From the NCBI GenBank assembly GCA_036898135.1, contig CM072516.1:17100336-17164335 (forward strand): a stretch of 64,000 nucleotides of DNA, read 5' to 3'. Of this stretch, positions 35,722-48,969 are shown in pieces. The stretch's first letter is position 1, and every line of letters starts with the position of its first letter. Origin of the DNA: Oncomelania hupensis. Its lineage: Eukaryota; Mollusca; Gastropoda; Littorinimorpha; Pomatiopsidae. The notes under the pieces are model-generated. The model did no database searches and was not told the origin of the DNA. It saw only the letters and a program-made list of their open reading frames with translations. The position numbers and the translations under genes are program-made.

Positions 35722-37228
35722 GTGAGAGACAGAGAGAGTGAGAGAGACAGAGAATGAGAGAGAGAGTGAGAGACAGAGAGAGTGAGAGAGAGAGACAGAG
35801 AGAGTGAGAGAGAGAGAACATTTGCCATTGACGTATTATTTTATGTGTGTGTGCATAATTTGCTGCTGTCCAATCATGATGGTGCTTGCTTCGTGTCATC
35901 CATGTAATTCTCTAAGTGCATATATGTTCATGCGATGTTATAGAGAATAAAATCTTGAAATGTGTGTGTGTGATATGTAGGTGTTGACGTATGTGTGTGT
36001 GGACGTATGTGTGAACGTGTCCATTTATGTGTGATGTGTTGTTCTTTAAAAGAAGAAATTCAATCAGGTGCCTAATGTAAGGGTCTCTTTAGCAAAATGC
36101 AGGCTTCCTGGTATCGCTTCCTAGGATATAGAGAACACGATGACCAGCGACCCGTAAGAACAGTTTTTAACATAGGTCTACTGTCATCTCAAACCTATAA
36201 TCCAAGCCTGCTACCATGTCTAGATGTGCTGAAGTGTTTTTGTACTTCGACTTTGAAATAGTGGGGAATTAGAACGAGCCAAACATAAGTCAGTCTGTCC
36301 GTTGGTCTTTCTGTCGGTCGGTCCGTTTCACGCTATATCTCATGAAAATAATAGATTTTGTTAAAACGTCATAGTAACATTACAAGGGTTATATTTACTT
36401 CTCGCAGTTTTTCTCTGCCTCAAAGGTCAAAGTCGATGGGGTCAAATCTTTGCTAAACATATTTAGCTTTATATATATATAGCCTGATTGAACCGATGTT
36501 GATGAAAAGCAAGCACGTCCAGACGTAGGCGTCTGTGGCCTTAGCAAACATTTTGAATCTCTTCGGACACATCTTACAAAGTTTGCCATTAAGGAGGGCG
36601 TAGTAATAAGAGGTACAAGGAAATGTTATACGTATAATCAGACAAGACAGCTGTACCAATTTTATATATATATGTATATACATATACGCCCAAATAAAAT
36701 GTAGGGCTTACTGCGTACAAGCCTACATCAGGTGACTCAGAAAGTCTGTATGATGTATCATAAAGCAGTGTTATAAGTTTTTCTAAATATAAAGTGATGT
36801 CATTTTTATAAACTTAAACGTTTAGAGTGACAAGCAATATTGTTTTCGACATTGCAATAAGTGATACCAGAAAAAAACACACTTAAACAACTTATAAAGA
36901 GACTAATCATGACACTGCACTCCTATTATCAGTGTCTACGATTGTAATGATTTTATTTGTTAGATTCTATCATTACAAAGGATTTTGTTTCAATATCCCT
37001 TAATTAAAGTAGGAGTAGATCCAGAAGAAAAAATTGGATTTGACCACAAGCACATTAGGCGAGTCATTTTCTACTACAACGCAGATCTATGTAGACCTCC
37101 GTGTGACTAGCGACAACATATTTAAATACTGCTAGACTCGCACATAGGCCTACGCATCAGCTACAGTATAAAACATGTTATGGAGTGCGCCTGGGGTCTG
37201 ATCCTACGGATCTCTTGTAATTCGATAC
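35466..37228. other. Spacer with a (GA)n array
   Basis: 35656-35818 is a GA/GACA microsatellite. Near 36290-36450, a GTCTGTCCGTTGGTC run and a CTCAAAGGTCAAAGTCG segment look like remnants of the repeat seen at 2640-2900. No gene is seen. Confidence 0.5.
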
Positions 37229-37320
37229 GATGATGATAATCCTTATTGTCAGGGTGGCGACGTGGTGATCGTCCTTAACGCTGATGCAATAGGACGTTAA
37301 GCTTCGTTGTTCCTCCTCCT
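37229..37320. mobile_element. Short (~90 bp) dispersed element, copy 2
   Basis: GATGATGATAATCCTTATTG, GGTGGCGACGTGGTGATCGT, then AGGACGTTAAGCTTCGTTGT and TCCTCCTCCT, the same order as 15549-15650. Confidence 0.75.
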
Positions 37321-37605
37321 GTGGTCTGACCAAAGATACAGTGACACATTTTTGTCTAACCAAAATATCTTCCTTTTAGCTTACTACATAGGCTAGTCTT
37401 AGTTGGCCTATTTCTCTAAATACTAACAACTGACTCACGCCACGGCTACATAACCAGTTGACACACTGGTTTATTTAAAAGCTGGAACGCCCCCACACCC
37501 AGATGATCCAATGACTAATAAAACATTTTTTAAAAATTTCTTTGTGTGTCTAGCTCTTTCCTCCCCTCCCCTACCTCATCCCCCTCCCTTTCCCCACGTC
37601 ATCCC

Positions 37606-37790
37606 CTCCCTCTGTCTGTCTCTCTGTCTGTCTCTCTGTCTCGCTCTGTCTCGCTCTCTCTCTCTGTCTGTCTCTGTCTGTCTGTCTCTCTCTCTGTCTG
37701 TCTCTGTCTGTCTCTCTCTCTCTGTCTGTCTGTGTCTGTCTCTCTTTGTCTGTCTCTGTCTGTCTGTCTGTCTGTCTCTGTCTGTCTCTT
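37606..37790. repeat. (TCTG)n/(TCTC)n low-complexity array
   Basis: About 180 bp of CTGTCTGTCTCT-type repeats; the Leu/Ser/Cys frames through it are artefacts. Confidence 0.95.
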
Positions 37791-37851
37791 TCTAAAACAT
37801 CTTTATCGTATTCTGGATCAAGCGTGTGGAATTCTCTACCATAAGAAGTAA

Positions 37852-38439
37852 CGTTAGATATTCACTTCTTACAGGGACCAGCGGACTGCGAAGAGTCGAA
37901 TCAGGACAACAAAATCAAGACCACAACTTCGCTGAAAGAGGACTCAATCCCGATCCGCATAAAAGATCTGCCGAAACAACCCTAGTGGTAACACTGAAGG
38001 CACTCCACTCCACCAGCCAGTCACTTTGCAATAAAGACATCCCACGCAGGGGACGCTGAGACGATACTCTAATTTATCGAACTTCCGTTTACAAAATTAA
38101 AATAGAATACAAACATCATTATAAAATATCAACAAAACACATACATATAAAATGCCTACATTACCAAATAATAACATCATGTGATCATTTGGAAGAAAGC
38201 GTCCAATATTCCCAAGCTGATCCAACAGACCTCACAAAAAAAATGAGTTTTGTCCCGGAAGTTTTCAAGAAAAAAGGCAGGTGGCTGGTCTAGCGAAGAA
38301 GAAGACAGTATAGTAGATTACAGAGTAGAAATGAGAAAGAACACATGAGAAAGACAGCGACAGTGGGAATTTAAAGCACTAAGTTTCCATAAAGTGGGGA
38401 TACTATTTATACTGAAACCCCCGGCATCCCCACGGGGGA
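37852..38439 (-). mobile_element. SINE-like element (copy 8), full-length short form
   Basis: ATAAGAAGTAA flanks it at 37841-37851 and 38440-38450. On the minus strand it starts TCCCCCGTGGGGATGCCGGG and ends near CGCTGGTCCCTGTAAGAAGT. 588 bp. Confidence 0.92.
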
Positions 38440-38722
38440 ATAAGAAGTAAAGGAAAGTAAATCATTAACATGATTTAAAACTAGACTCCACACATTTTTA
38501 TTTTCCCTTTGCTCTTAATATTTCAGGTGTTTGTCTAACCTGCGACAATTTTACGTTTTTTGAGGATATGTGAATTTGCCCGCAGTCGAGTCATAGTTTT
38601 ATTTGCAAAAACTTGAAACGGGTAGTCCCCCCTTCCCCTTCCCCCCCTCCCCCACTCCCTTGACAAGAAAAGTCTGGTGTTTTGGTGTTGACCATTATCT
38701 TTGGGATTCGGATTGTGTGAAA

Positions 38723-39014
38723 AAAAAAAGTAAAAAGGTAAAGGTAGTCCCATAGCCTTGTGGCCGTAGGGGAGCGTGATGTTGGAGATCACACTTATCT
38801 TGGGCCAGCGTAATGAGGGTGATGCCCAACTCTCTCCCTCGCTGCTTTACCTTCCCCACCCTCAAGAGAGTAGGTACTCAATCACAGTTGAGTCAACTGG
38901 GGGCGTTGTTGTTTGTCGCTTCACACCTTAGCGGTCACCCATCCAAGTGCTAACCGCACCGGACGGTGCTTCACTTTCGACACAGTAGCGAGTGCTCCAA
39001 CCACTGCACTATCC
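38723..39014 (-). mobile_element. 5S-rRNA-related SINE, copy 1
   Basis: GATTGTGTGAAA flanks it at 38711-38722 and 39015-39026. On the minus strand, after GGATAGTGCAGTGGTTGGAG (tRNA A-box-like), GGTTAGCACTTGGATGGGTG then ACCGC closely matches the highly conserved 3' part of eukaryotic 5S rRNA. The rest is a non-rRNA body ending in GGACTACCTTTACC. Confidence 0.72.
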
Positions 39015-39256
39015 GATTGTGTGAAACCTCTAAGCAATTATTATTTCTAACTAATTACAAAGAAAATCTATTATTGACAACTATTATTTACTATATTAGT
39101 GTTACAAGCAATGGTAGTTCTTTACAATCACCACTTTCTCTGTGTAGAATCAAAGAGTTGATTGCAGGCGGCTGCGGCTGCGGCAGCGGCTGATGACAAG
39201 TCAATTTGTTGAAATCAATCTTTTACCAAGGGGGTATTCCTCGCCTATTTTAAAAT

Positions 39257-39549
39257 AGGTAGGTAAGGTAAAGGTAGTCCCATAGCCTTGTGGCCGTAGG
39301 GGAGCGTTATGTTGGAGATCACACTTATCTTGGGCCAGCGTAATGAGGGTGATGCCCATTTCTCTCCCTCGCTGCTTTACCTTCCCCACCCTTAAGAGAG
39401 TAGGTACTCAGTCACAGTTGAATCAACTGGGGGCGTTGTTATTTGTCGCTTCACGTTTTGCGGTCACCCATCCAAGTGCTAACCGCACTGGACGGTGCTT
39501 AACTTACGACACAGTAGCGAGTGCTCCAACCACTGCGCTATCCGACACC
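39257..39549 (-). mobile_element. 5S-rRNA-related SINE, copy 2
   Basis: Closely similar to copy 1, 240 bp away in the same orientation. The flanks CCTATTTTAAAATA (39243-39256) and CCTATTTGAAAATA (39550-39563) differ at one base and are a likely target duplication, so this is a separate insertion, not a tandem duplication. Confidence 0.75.
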
Positions 39550-39644
39550 CCTATTTGAAAATACAAATACAAATTTTCGGAGTCACTTCTGGCAGTTCAT
39601 TTATTATATTTCAAAAACAATCTGTTATTGGCAAGGGCAAGTTT

Positions 39645-39734
39645 TTCTTAACAACTATCAAACTCACAGTGCTTTTCTTAACAACTATCAAGCTCACAGT
39701 GCTTTTCTTAACAACTATCAAGCTCACAGTGCTT
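39645..39734. repeat. Three tandem 30-bp units
   Basis: Three near-identical units containing CTTAACAACTATCAAACTCA. A fourth partial copy (27 bp) lies at 40942-40968, on the far side of the LINE. Confidence 0.95.
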
Positions 39735-40590
39735 TTCTTATCATTGATGATGATTTTAGCTGGCGGTCACTCATTAACCATATCTGTAAAAAAATTTCTA
39801 AATATCTGTTCCTTCTAAATAAACTTAGACATTTTGTTACGGTTGATGCATTAAAATCTTTTTTCTATGCCCACTGTATGTCTCATTTTAATTATGCATC
39901 AACTATTTGGTACATGGTGTAATGCAAGTGACGTTCAAATTAAACAGCTAAACAGTCTTCATAAAAGAGCAATCAAGATACTCTATAAGTCTTATAATAT
40001 AAATACAGATATTACAACTACTGAGAAATACAAGGAACTCCAAATACTACCACTTCAAAAACAATTTATATTTAATACAGCTATCCTTATGTTCAAAATC
40101 ACACACGGAGAAACACCTGCATACCTTGATATCTTTTTTACTAAGCCAGTTGATGGGCATAGACTTTTTAATTATAAACTACCCCTCCCTCGCATTGATT
40201 TATACAAAAACAGCCTATCATTTAATGGAGCTGCTGTATGGAACTCTTTCCCTCTGGAGTGTAAACACTGCGACATAATATTTTCTTTTCAAAAATAATC
40301 TATATAAGCATCTGGAAAATTAATTATAAAAGTGATATATTTTAATATGATAACAGATTTTCAAGTAAATATTTTTTTTTATTATTAATTATTATATATT
40401 TATTTATTTATCTATTTATTCTTGTTGTTGTTATTGTTATTTTTTTTCATTAAGATATTCTTGTTATAATAATAGTGATGATAATGGTGGTGATGGTGGT
40501 GTTAGTAGTAATAATAGTACTACTAATTATTATTGTAATTGTTATTATTCATATAATTGCAATTATTATTATAATTATTATTATTATTAA

Positions 40591-40680
<90 letters not shown>

Positions 40681-40941
40681 CTTGATTTCTTTTAAAAATT
40701 ATTATTCTAAGGGTAGGGGAAAGTGAGGGGTGGTTGCCTACAATTATTTAAAGATAATGATGAAGATGTTGGTGTGATTGTGTGTGCATGTGTATGTGTG
40801 TGATTTCTATGATTTCGAAATTAATGTTAAAGTTATTTACTGTATTAATTTGTTAAGGGACAGATTGGAAGATTAGACTTATTAATTAGTCTAAAATCTT
40901 TATCCCTAATAAAAAAAAGTTCAAGTTTCAAGTTTCAAAGT
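39735..40941 (+). mobile_element. CR1/L2-type LINE, 5'-truncated
   Basis: Translates as the C-terminal end of a CR1/L2-like ORF2: LIIDDDFSWRSLINHICKKI, FFYAHCMSHFNYASTIW, LNSLHKRAIKILYKS, LQILPLQKQFIFNTAILMFK and PRIDLYKNSLSFNGAAVWNS. One stop/frameshift is near 39920. The 3' UTR includes (ATT)n at 40560-40680 and ends AATAAAAAAAAGTTCAAGTT plus a short (TTCAAG)n tail. The 30-bp unit occurs on both sides. Confidence 0.9.
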
Positions 40942-41039
40942 TTCTTAACAACTATCAAACTCACAGTGTTGTTTCTCCCCCCACCCCCCCACCACTCTCC
41001 TCCCTTCGCCTTCTCATCTACTCTGGCACTCACCTAGGA

Positions 41040-41734
41040 TTCTTCAGTGTATAACAATTAACATGAAATGGAAAACGACTGCTGAAACCTTGAACTAATT
41101 GCACTTGAAGTAAACTGTAAAAGTCGTTGAGGTGGCAAAACCTTGTGCATACAATCTGGCTATGATGCGGAGTTCAGATTATTACGGAACCTGGTCTTGT
41201 AAATTAAACCCGGGGTGTAGTCTCAAGGTTTTTGTGTGTGTGTGTGTTTTTTTGTTTGTTTACAATTTAGTATTGATTAATTTAGTCTACACAGCAAGCC
41301 TAAAACATTATAGCCACGACAGCAACAGGAACTTGTATTGATCCTGTTTATCGATTGCGCAACAGAATTAACAGTTTGACCGTTGCTGTGGGATGGGAAA
41401 TTGGGCAAGGGGAAAGAAGGGTGAGGGGGTGAGGGAGGAAATCCGCAACGCCAATGATCCAACGCGGAACCGCCAAACTGGGCTAAGCCAGGTCGAATAA
41501 CTGAGGCTGACGGGTCTGGCATTCCTTTGTTTGTTTCTTTATTTGATTGTGTACTTTTGTTTCCTTCGTATAGTACTTCTTAGTGTGCTGTTCTAGGTCA
41601 GTGACCAAAGCAAACCCTTTTACAATTAATTCTACTGGCTATGTTTAACATAATTAGTGGTGTTGTAAATAATGGATGTCTATTATGTTCTTGTGTTCTT
41701 ACCCATGGAAGGATGAAACTTGTGTTGTTTTTAC
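41040..41734. other. Spacer, nothing recognised
   Basis: No supported gene. Confidence 0.4.
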
Positions 41735-41881
41735 CGGTGTGTGTAGGTGTGTGTGTGAGTGTGCGTGTGTGTGTGTGTGTGCGCGTGTGTGTGTGTGTGT
41801 GCGTGTGTGTGTGTACGCGCGTGTGTACATCGGTGCTTATGTGTACCAGAGACCCATGAATTTTCCAATTTAGGCCTGTAT

Positions 41882-41916
<35 letters not shown>

Positions 41917-41920
41917 TTTG
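41735..41920. repeat. (TG)n and (ATTT)n microsatellites
   Basis: TG/CG run at about 41739-41830, then about 40 bp of ATTT at 41879-41919. Confidence 0.95.
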
Positions 41921-42204
41921 AGCTATCATTACAATGTACTTGACTAGCTGAACTTGAGGTAAGTGCATTAATAATAGCCGGTGATTATTCCTATCATTGT
42001 AATAAGTATACACTTTAAGTTTATGATAAATATGCAGATCCGTCTAGGTCAATGCATTTTAATGTACACAGCAACGACAACAACAACAACAACAACAATA
42101 ACGACATACATTACATATATATTTACATCTAAGTATATCTATACCTAAATATATCTATGTATCTACGTATAAATGTATCTATGTACAGGATCTATCTCTA
42201 TATC

Positions 42205-42480
<276 letters not shown>

Positions 42481-42503
42481 TCTCCATCCATCCATCTAGG
42501 GAT

Positions 42504-43925
<1,422 letters not shown>

Positions 43926-45180
43926 TATTCTTCGGACGTTAATTGTCCGTGTTCAGGAAATCGAAAAATTTCAGTACAACATATTTTATTTGAACGCCCA
44001 GTTATTATGTCAAAATTAGAAGAAAAGGGTATTAATACTAAGTTTGGTTTGTTTGTTGGCTTTCTGTTGTTGTCTAATATCACCTGGAGTGAACAGACGT
44101 AAAAATACAATACGGGCAGAGTGCAAAACTGCATAAGCAGATTCAAGGAGGCCTATATTACAACGGTATTGCACAACCGGGCCCCTTACAGAGTCGTAAA
44201 AAGATGGAAGAGAAAGACTTTCATTGTTCAGACCATCTAAGAACCCTGCATTCTGCATGAATACTCAATCCTCGAATATAGAGTGCAAAGTGCGCCAACT
44301 CATGAATCAGATACCAGTATACATACGGGTCCCGTCTTTCCTTCCTTCAATTTCCTTTTATAGTTACTTGCTTGCGAACTTTCTTGCATACAGGATATAG
44401 ATATTTTAACCTTTTCGCTGCCTGATATATTTTATCCGCTTGGTACAGCATAGCACATAACCACTGTGGGTTTATTGTATGTATGACATTGCATGCCTTC
44501 TTGCAAAATAGAAGTCTTAGAAGGATCTTTCAGCTATCATAACAAGCAGGTGCCATCAAAGGTGCACGATTACATTTTAACGTCCTAAAACAGTGCATTA
44601 TACTATGACGCCTACGAGTAAGTCCACAGTACTGTGGGCAGAGAACAGGTTAATAGTTCTTTGGCGTCACTGTCGGTCGGAGTTTGTGCCTACATTAATT
44701 GCTAATACTCACGGAATGTTTGTGTGGATAGATGACAACCTTCAGCTATTTCGTATTATGGGAAAGTCCACAAACCACTGAATACAGTAAAATGAGTGTG
44801 GTGAGGCAGAGACTAGGAATCTTTCAGCTACCACTCCCTCGGCCCTTGTTGTTGTTGGGTAGATTAGTGTCCCCAGACACCTGAGCATATAGGGGACGTT
44901 CGGCCCTTGAAAGAATTTGCATTTAATACACGGGTATGTACGGCTAAAGCTGCCAATTAAAACCATCGGCTAGAAAGAGAGAAAGTGGGTGCTTTCCCCA
45001 TTACATATTAAAATAGTCTACCGTGTATGGTTAACCTTACCACGATCTTCACTATTGCTCCTCGATCTTGGCTTGTACTGTGCATCTCATAAAATCATAT
45101 TAAAAATGCTGTTACGACATCGTTATTGACGCCAAATTTGCATTGTGTTTTGTGAATAAAAGATTTCTTGACTTGACTAG
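43926..45180. other. Gene-free region
   Basis: CTGCCTGATATATTTTATCC and CACTGTGGGTTTATTG (about 44420-44480) resemble CTGCCTGATAAATTTCGTGA and CCGCGGGTTTAATT at 10547-10614, so an old shared repeat is likely. No host gene is seen. Confidence 0.45.
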
Positions 45181-45300
45181 TGGTACGTGTGTATGTGTGA
45201 GTATAATGTGTTTGTGTGTGTCTGTGTGTGTGTTTGTGTGTGTGCGTGTGTGTGTGTTTGTATGTATGTATCTGTTCCAAAGTGCGTGTGTGTTTGTTCC
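45181..45300. repeat. (TG)n-rich tract
   Basis: Interrupted TG repeats with GTATGTATGT variants. Confidence 0.9.
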
Positions 45301-45490
45301 ACACTTTAATGGTGTGCACACACACCTTCTTCATTTTTAGCTTCCCGATAGAAAGATCGAGTAAGCATGTGCACGCTTTACAAGTCTTTCAAAGAAGAAA
45401 ACTAATTATGTGTCATAAGCACCACAATATCACAGGCGGCGGAAGCTGCTCAGGATTGGGGGGGCACACACACATTTTATTCACTGACAT

Positions 45491-47185
45491 CAGGGCCGGA
45501 CCTGGGAAAAGTCGAGGGGTGAAGGGTGGGGTGGGGGTTTCAGATTCAGCGAAGGCGCGAAGCGCCGAGACTTCTAGGGGGGTCCGGGGGCCTGCCCCCC
45601 CCCCCCCCCCCGGAAATTGTTTTTTTCAAGGATGCTAAATGGTGAAATCTGGTGCAATCTGAACCTTAAAAAAGCCATTTGTGATTGTCTGGGCCTTTGA
45701 GCTTTTTTAACAATTGAACTGACAAACTCTGGGGTACAAAAATTATCCTCTGCCCCTCCCTTAAAAAACAAAACAAAAAAAAAACACACACACACAAACA
45801 TTTATTTATCAGCAGAGATGTTTTGTATACTATTATTATTCACAACTTTTTGTTGTTTACCTTGTAGTTTATATGAACATCACGTCCTTCTTTCACTTAA
45901 TTCAGTCTTGCTGCACTAGGTTCCTCGGCATTAGTACCATTTGTGAATTGTATCTTCTGGCAAAACAGTTCACTGCCTCTTTGAAGTCAATATCAACATC
46001 CCTGTGCACTTTCAGTAAAGCAAGTCCATTGAGTCTCTGTTTCCCCATTGTAGAGCGCAGGTAGTTTTTCAGGTTGCGCAACTGACTGTTTGAACGCTCA
46101 CACTCGGCAGTAGTGACAGGCATGGTGCAAAGATTCTTTAGCATGATGAACAGGTTGGGATAAAAATCCCTGTCACAATGTTTCAGTGCTTCTGATGGCG
46201 TGGATGGGATGATAGCTGTCGCATTCTCAGCAGCACTTCGCCATTTGCAAACCCACCGTTGGTATTCTGCATCAAGGGTAGCGTTGTCTGGTAGGTCAGA
46301 CTCCCACAACATTGCCAGTGTCTTCACCCCTTCTGGAACCTGCATGAAGCCATCCTGGTTGTCTATTAAAGTGCTTGGCACCAGACAGAGACCATCAACT
46401 GCTAGGCCAGAATTTTTTAACTTCGAGTCCAATTCGGTTGACAGGTGTGCCAAGAAAGGAATGGCAATGCTAATCTTGAAATATTCTTCTTGAGTGGCCG
46501 CAGGTTGGTTGTCACGGAGAGTCTGACGGGATGCTTGGCGAGGAACAATAACACCAGTTGTCAAAGCATTTGCCATTTTGCTAACTTCACCAAACCAGGC
46601 AACGAACACTTTGTCGACATCTCTTCTAATAGAAGACATGCAGTTACTGACCTCTTTGATTTCCCTGTAGGCATCGACAACATCTTTTGTCCTTTTCTGC
46701 AGCTTCACTGTCAAGGGTTTCCATTTCAACGATGTTTTTGGACGATTCAGCGATGGTCGTTTCAATGGATGTTCGTTACAACGAATTGTCATAATTATCA
46801 ACTTAGCATCTTAATTAATATTTCTAAAAAGTCGATTAGGGCAGTATCAAGGTGAAGGTGCTGGAAGAGGCTTGCGGCCAGAACAAGAAAATATGTCTGC
46901 ATTTACTAATTTAGGCTTAGGGGTTGGGTTACTTGGTCGTTTCAACGGGAAAACGCTTTGTACGTTTCAACTGATCCCTTGAAATGGATTTCCGTTGAAT
47001 TGACTATAAATAACTCTTTTTACTTTGGACCAAAAGTGGCTAAAACCTGCAATGTTTTAAAAACAATTTTTTAAAAATTGAAACTTTTTGAATTAAAAAA
47101 AAAAATTCAATTTTTTTTAAAATTTGGAGGGAGGGTTCTGGAACTTAGGTACCCCCCTCCCCCCCCCCTCCCGGGTCCGTCCTTG
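45491..47185 (-). mobile_element. Inner hAT transposon nested in the outer one
   Basis: The ends CAGGGCCGGACCTGGG (45491-45506) and CCCGGGTCCGTCCTTG (47170-47185) are imperfect inverted repeats (13 of 16). GACAT flanks it at 45486-45490 and 47186-47190. It encodes the C-terminal 299 aa of a transposase (45902-46801). The N-terminal half is missing. Confidence 0.85.
45902..46801 (-). CDS. hAT transposase C-terminal region, 299 aa (inner element)
   Basis: Ends with the hAT dimerisation region: LCTMPVTTAECERSNSQLRN, LKNYLRSTMGKQRLNGLALL, KVHRDVDIDFKEAVNCFA. Upstream, EEYFKISIAIPFLAHLSTEL is typical of the transposase-derived proteins annotated as 52 kDa repressor of the inhibitor of the protein kinase. 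The N-terminal zinc finger and the first catalytic acidic residues are missing, so it should not transpose by itself. The frame is uninterrupted over 300 codons, suggesting recent insertion. The first methionine need not be a real start. Confidence 0.85.
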   Translation of the reverse strand: MIIMTIRCNEHPLKRPSLNRPKTSLKWKPLTVKLQKRTKDVVDAYREIKEVSNCMSSIRRDVDKVFVAWFGEVSKMANALTTGVIVPRQASRQTLRDNQPAATQEEYFKISIAIPFLAHLSTELDSKLKNSGLAVDGLCLVPSTLIDNQDGFMQVPEGVKTLAMLWESDLPDNATLDAEYQRWVCKWRSAAENATAIIPSTPSEALKHCDRDFYPNLFIMLKNLCTMPVTTAECERSNSQLRNLKNYLRSTMGKQRLNGLALLKVHRDVDIDFKEAVNCFARRYNSQMVLMPRNLVQQD

Positions 47186-47403
47186 GACATTTACTCCAAA
47201 TAATTGGAACTATTTTCATAGACACTATGTGAGAGAGAGAAAAAAAGATATATAACATATTTCTACAACTGTGCATATAAGAGAGAGTGAGAGAGAGGGG
47301 GGTGGGGGGGAGGGTAGAGAGAAAGGAAGAGAAACTGACCTGACAATGTTGATCCATCACAGTAAGAAACACAGCAGTCATGCATTTCATTTGGCATGGG
47401 AAA

Positions 47404-48397
47404 TTACACCGTTAATTTTCCAAAGTATGTCTGACGGCGTTCATTTCTATTGATAAATTCGTAAGCAGTTTGCGCTAGGTCTAGTTGATCTACTTTGCCT
47501 TTGAACACATGCATTATAAGACAATTATTTAGACGCTCCTGCGTCATCGTTGCCCAAAGGTATGTTTTACCCGCTTTAGGGCTGAAAAACTGCGTTCAGC
47601 CGTTGCAGTTGTGGTTGGGATGGTGAAGAACAGTCTGAGAAGTTTATCCACTTCACTCAGCATCCGTCGCACAGTGTCAGAAGCTTTCATTTCATCCGGC
47701 AGTGCTTGGAAGATGGTGATCCTAGAGTTAGCCGCCTTCCTAATGTTACCCAGTGCATGTGGGAGGAGTTCTAGCTGAGTTTTGAGTCTGTCCAAGTCGA
47801 TGTCAGAGGAATATGTATCTTTGATTTCTTGAGGAATTTCTGGTCTCTTCCCTGCTGCTCTATCACTTAGAAGAACTTCAATTTTCCTTGGTAAGTCGAG
47901 AGCTATTTGATCAAACCGGCTCTTTAAATGTTCCTTGATGTTGTCAATGGCCTCACAGTATTGCTGTCTGTAGTAAGCAGATGGACAAGAGTAGCTGTGA
48001 CCCTGTGAGCCATCATCCAGTCTTCGTGGAGGCTGCTTCTGTCTAGGAACGCAGGGCTCATCACACAAGTTTGCAGCTTTCGTTGTGATGTCAGCAAAAA
48101 ATGTCTCATAACAATCTTCATGCCTCATGCTTTCCAGTGTTCTCAGACAAATGTCAGCAGCGTTTACTGCGTCATCAAAAGTCGTTTGTTTTCTTTGAAA
48201 AACTGTCGCCAGCTCTTCAGTCACAGCAAGGATCTCATCTTTGAATCTTTTTGCAACTCCTGACACATGACCCTGAAAATTACTCACCCCGTCGTAGGCC
48301 TGGCCCCTGCAGTTTTGCACAGGCAAGTCAAGTCTGATCAAGCAGTCCTTCAGTGCTTTGAAAATGGTCTCAGCACAGGTATTGTTAACTTGCATCA
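47404..48397 (-). pseudogene. hAT transposase, ZMYM1-like, internally deleted and frameshifted (outer element)
   Basis: Reads VNNTCAETIFKALKDCL, LPVQNCRGQAYDGVSNFQGH, then jumps to TEELATVFQRKQTTFDDAVN, omitting the segment that normally follows (the CLAHCLNL-type helix). It continues to the dimerisation region LLRLFFTIPTTTATAERSFS ALKRVK. A one-base shift near 47570 separates this from TYLWATMTQERLNN ... LDLAQTAYEFINRNERRQTY FGKLTV, ending at TAA 47404-47406. The family resembles vertebrate ZMYM1-type hAT proteins. Inactive copy. Confidence 0.85.
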
Positions 48398-48596
48398 GTC
48401 CATAGAAAGGGGGAAAATATTGGTTTGAACCTCCAAATAATGTTTTTGAGGGGCTGAATATTGGGGGGGGCAAATGTATAGGTTTGCCCCCCCAATATTT
48501 TTCTTGGGGGGGCCAGTGCCCCCCTTGCCCCCCCGCTTCCGCCGCCTGTGAATATTTCGATGAAACTTTCAAATTTAGCAAATTTCAGCCACGCTT

Positions 48597-48634
<38 letters not shown>

Positions 48635-48812
48635 TAGTGGTGAATCACCTATAGTTTGACTTGACAACATTAAACATCCTATACTTCTATTACTAATTTA
48701 CCACTAACATGAAATCGTGTTAAGTGCGTCGTTGAATGTGGTTTCTCTACACTCTATCGGGCATGACGGCGAATGCACGGAATCAGTTGTACATCGTGCA
48801 ATCTGAAACTAC

Positions 48813-48969
48813 GCAAGCACAGGCGCTTATATCTGGACACGCACGCGAACGTCTATGCCTGTGACGCGTCTCGATCTCGCTCTGGGTATCTATAATACAG
48901 ATACCCAGAGGGAGACGCGTCAAAGGCATAGGCGCTCGCGTGTCCTGATACAAGCGCCTGTGCTTGCAA
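48813..48969. repeat. Long hairpin (arms ~70-79 bp, 7-bp loop)
   Basis: The left arm 48813-48891 starts GCAAGCACAGGCGCTT and ends CTGGGTATCT. The right arm 48899-48969 starts AGATACCCAG and ends AAGCGCCTGTGCTTGC. The arms differ by a few substitutions and small indels. GC-rich compared with the surroundings. A 66-aa frame across it has no support. Confidence 0.92.

Larger units (their letters stand above)
45431..48550 (-). mobile_element. Outer hAT transposon, 16-bp perfect TIRs, 5-bp target duplication
   Basis: CACAGGCGGCGGAAGC at 45431-45446 is exactly matched by GCTTCCGCCGCCTGTG at 48535-48550. AATAT lies directly outside both ends (45426-45430 and 48551-48555). The transposase remnant (47404-48397) is on the minus strand. 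A second hAT element (45491-47185) is inserted 60 bp from its left end. The transposase is internally deleted and frameshifted, so the copy is non-autonomous. Confidence 0.88.
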
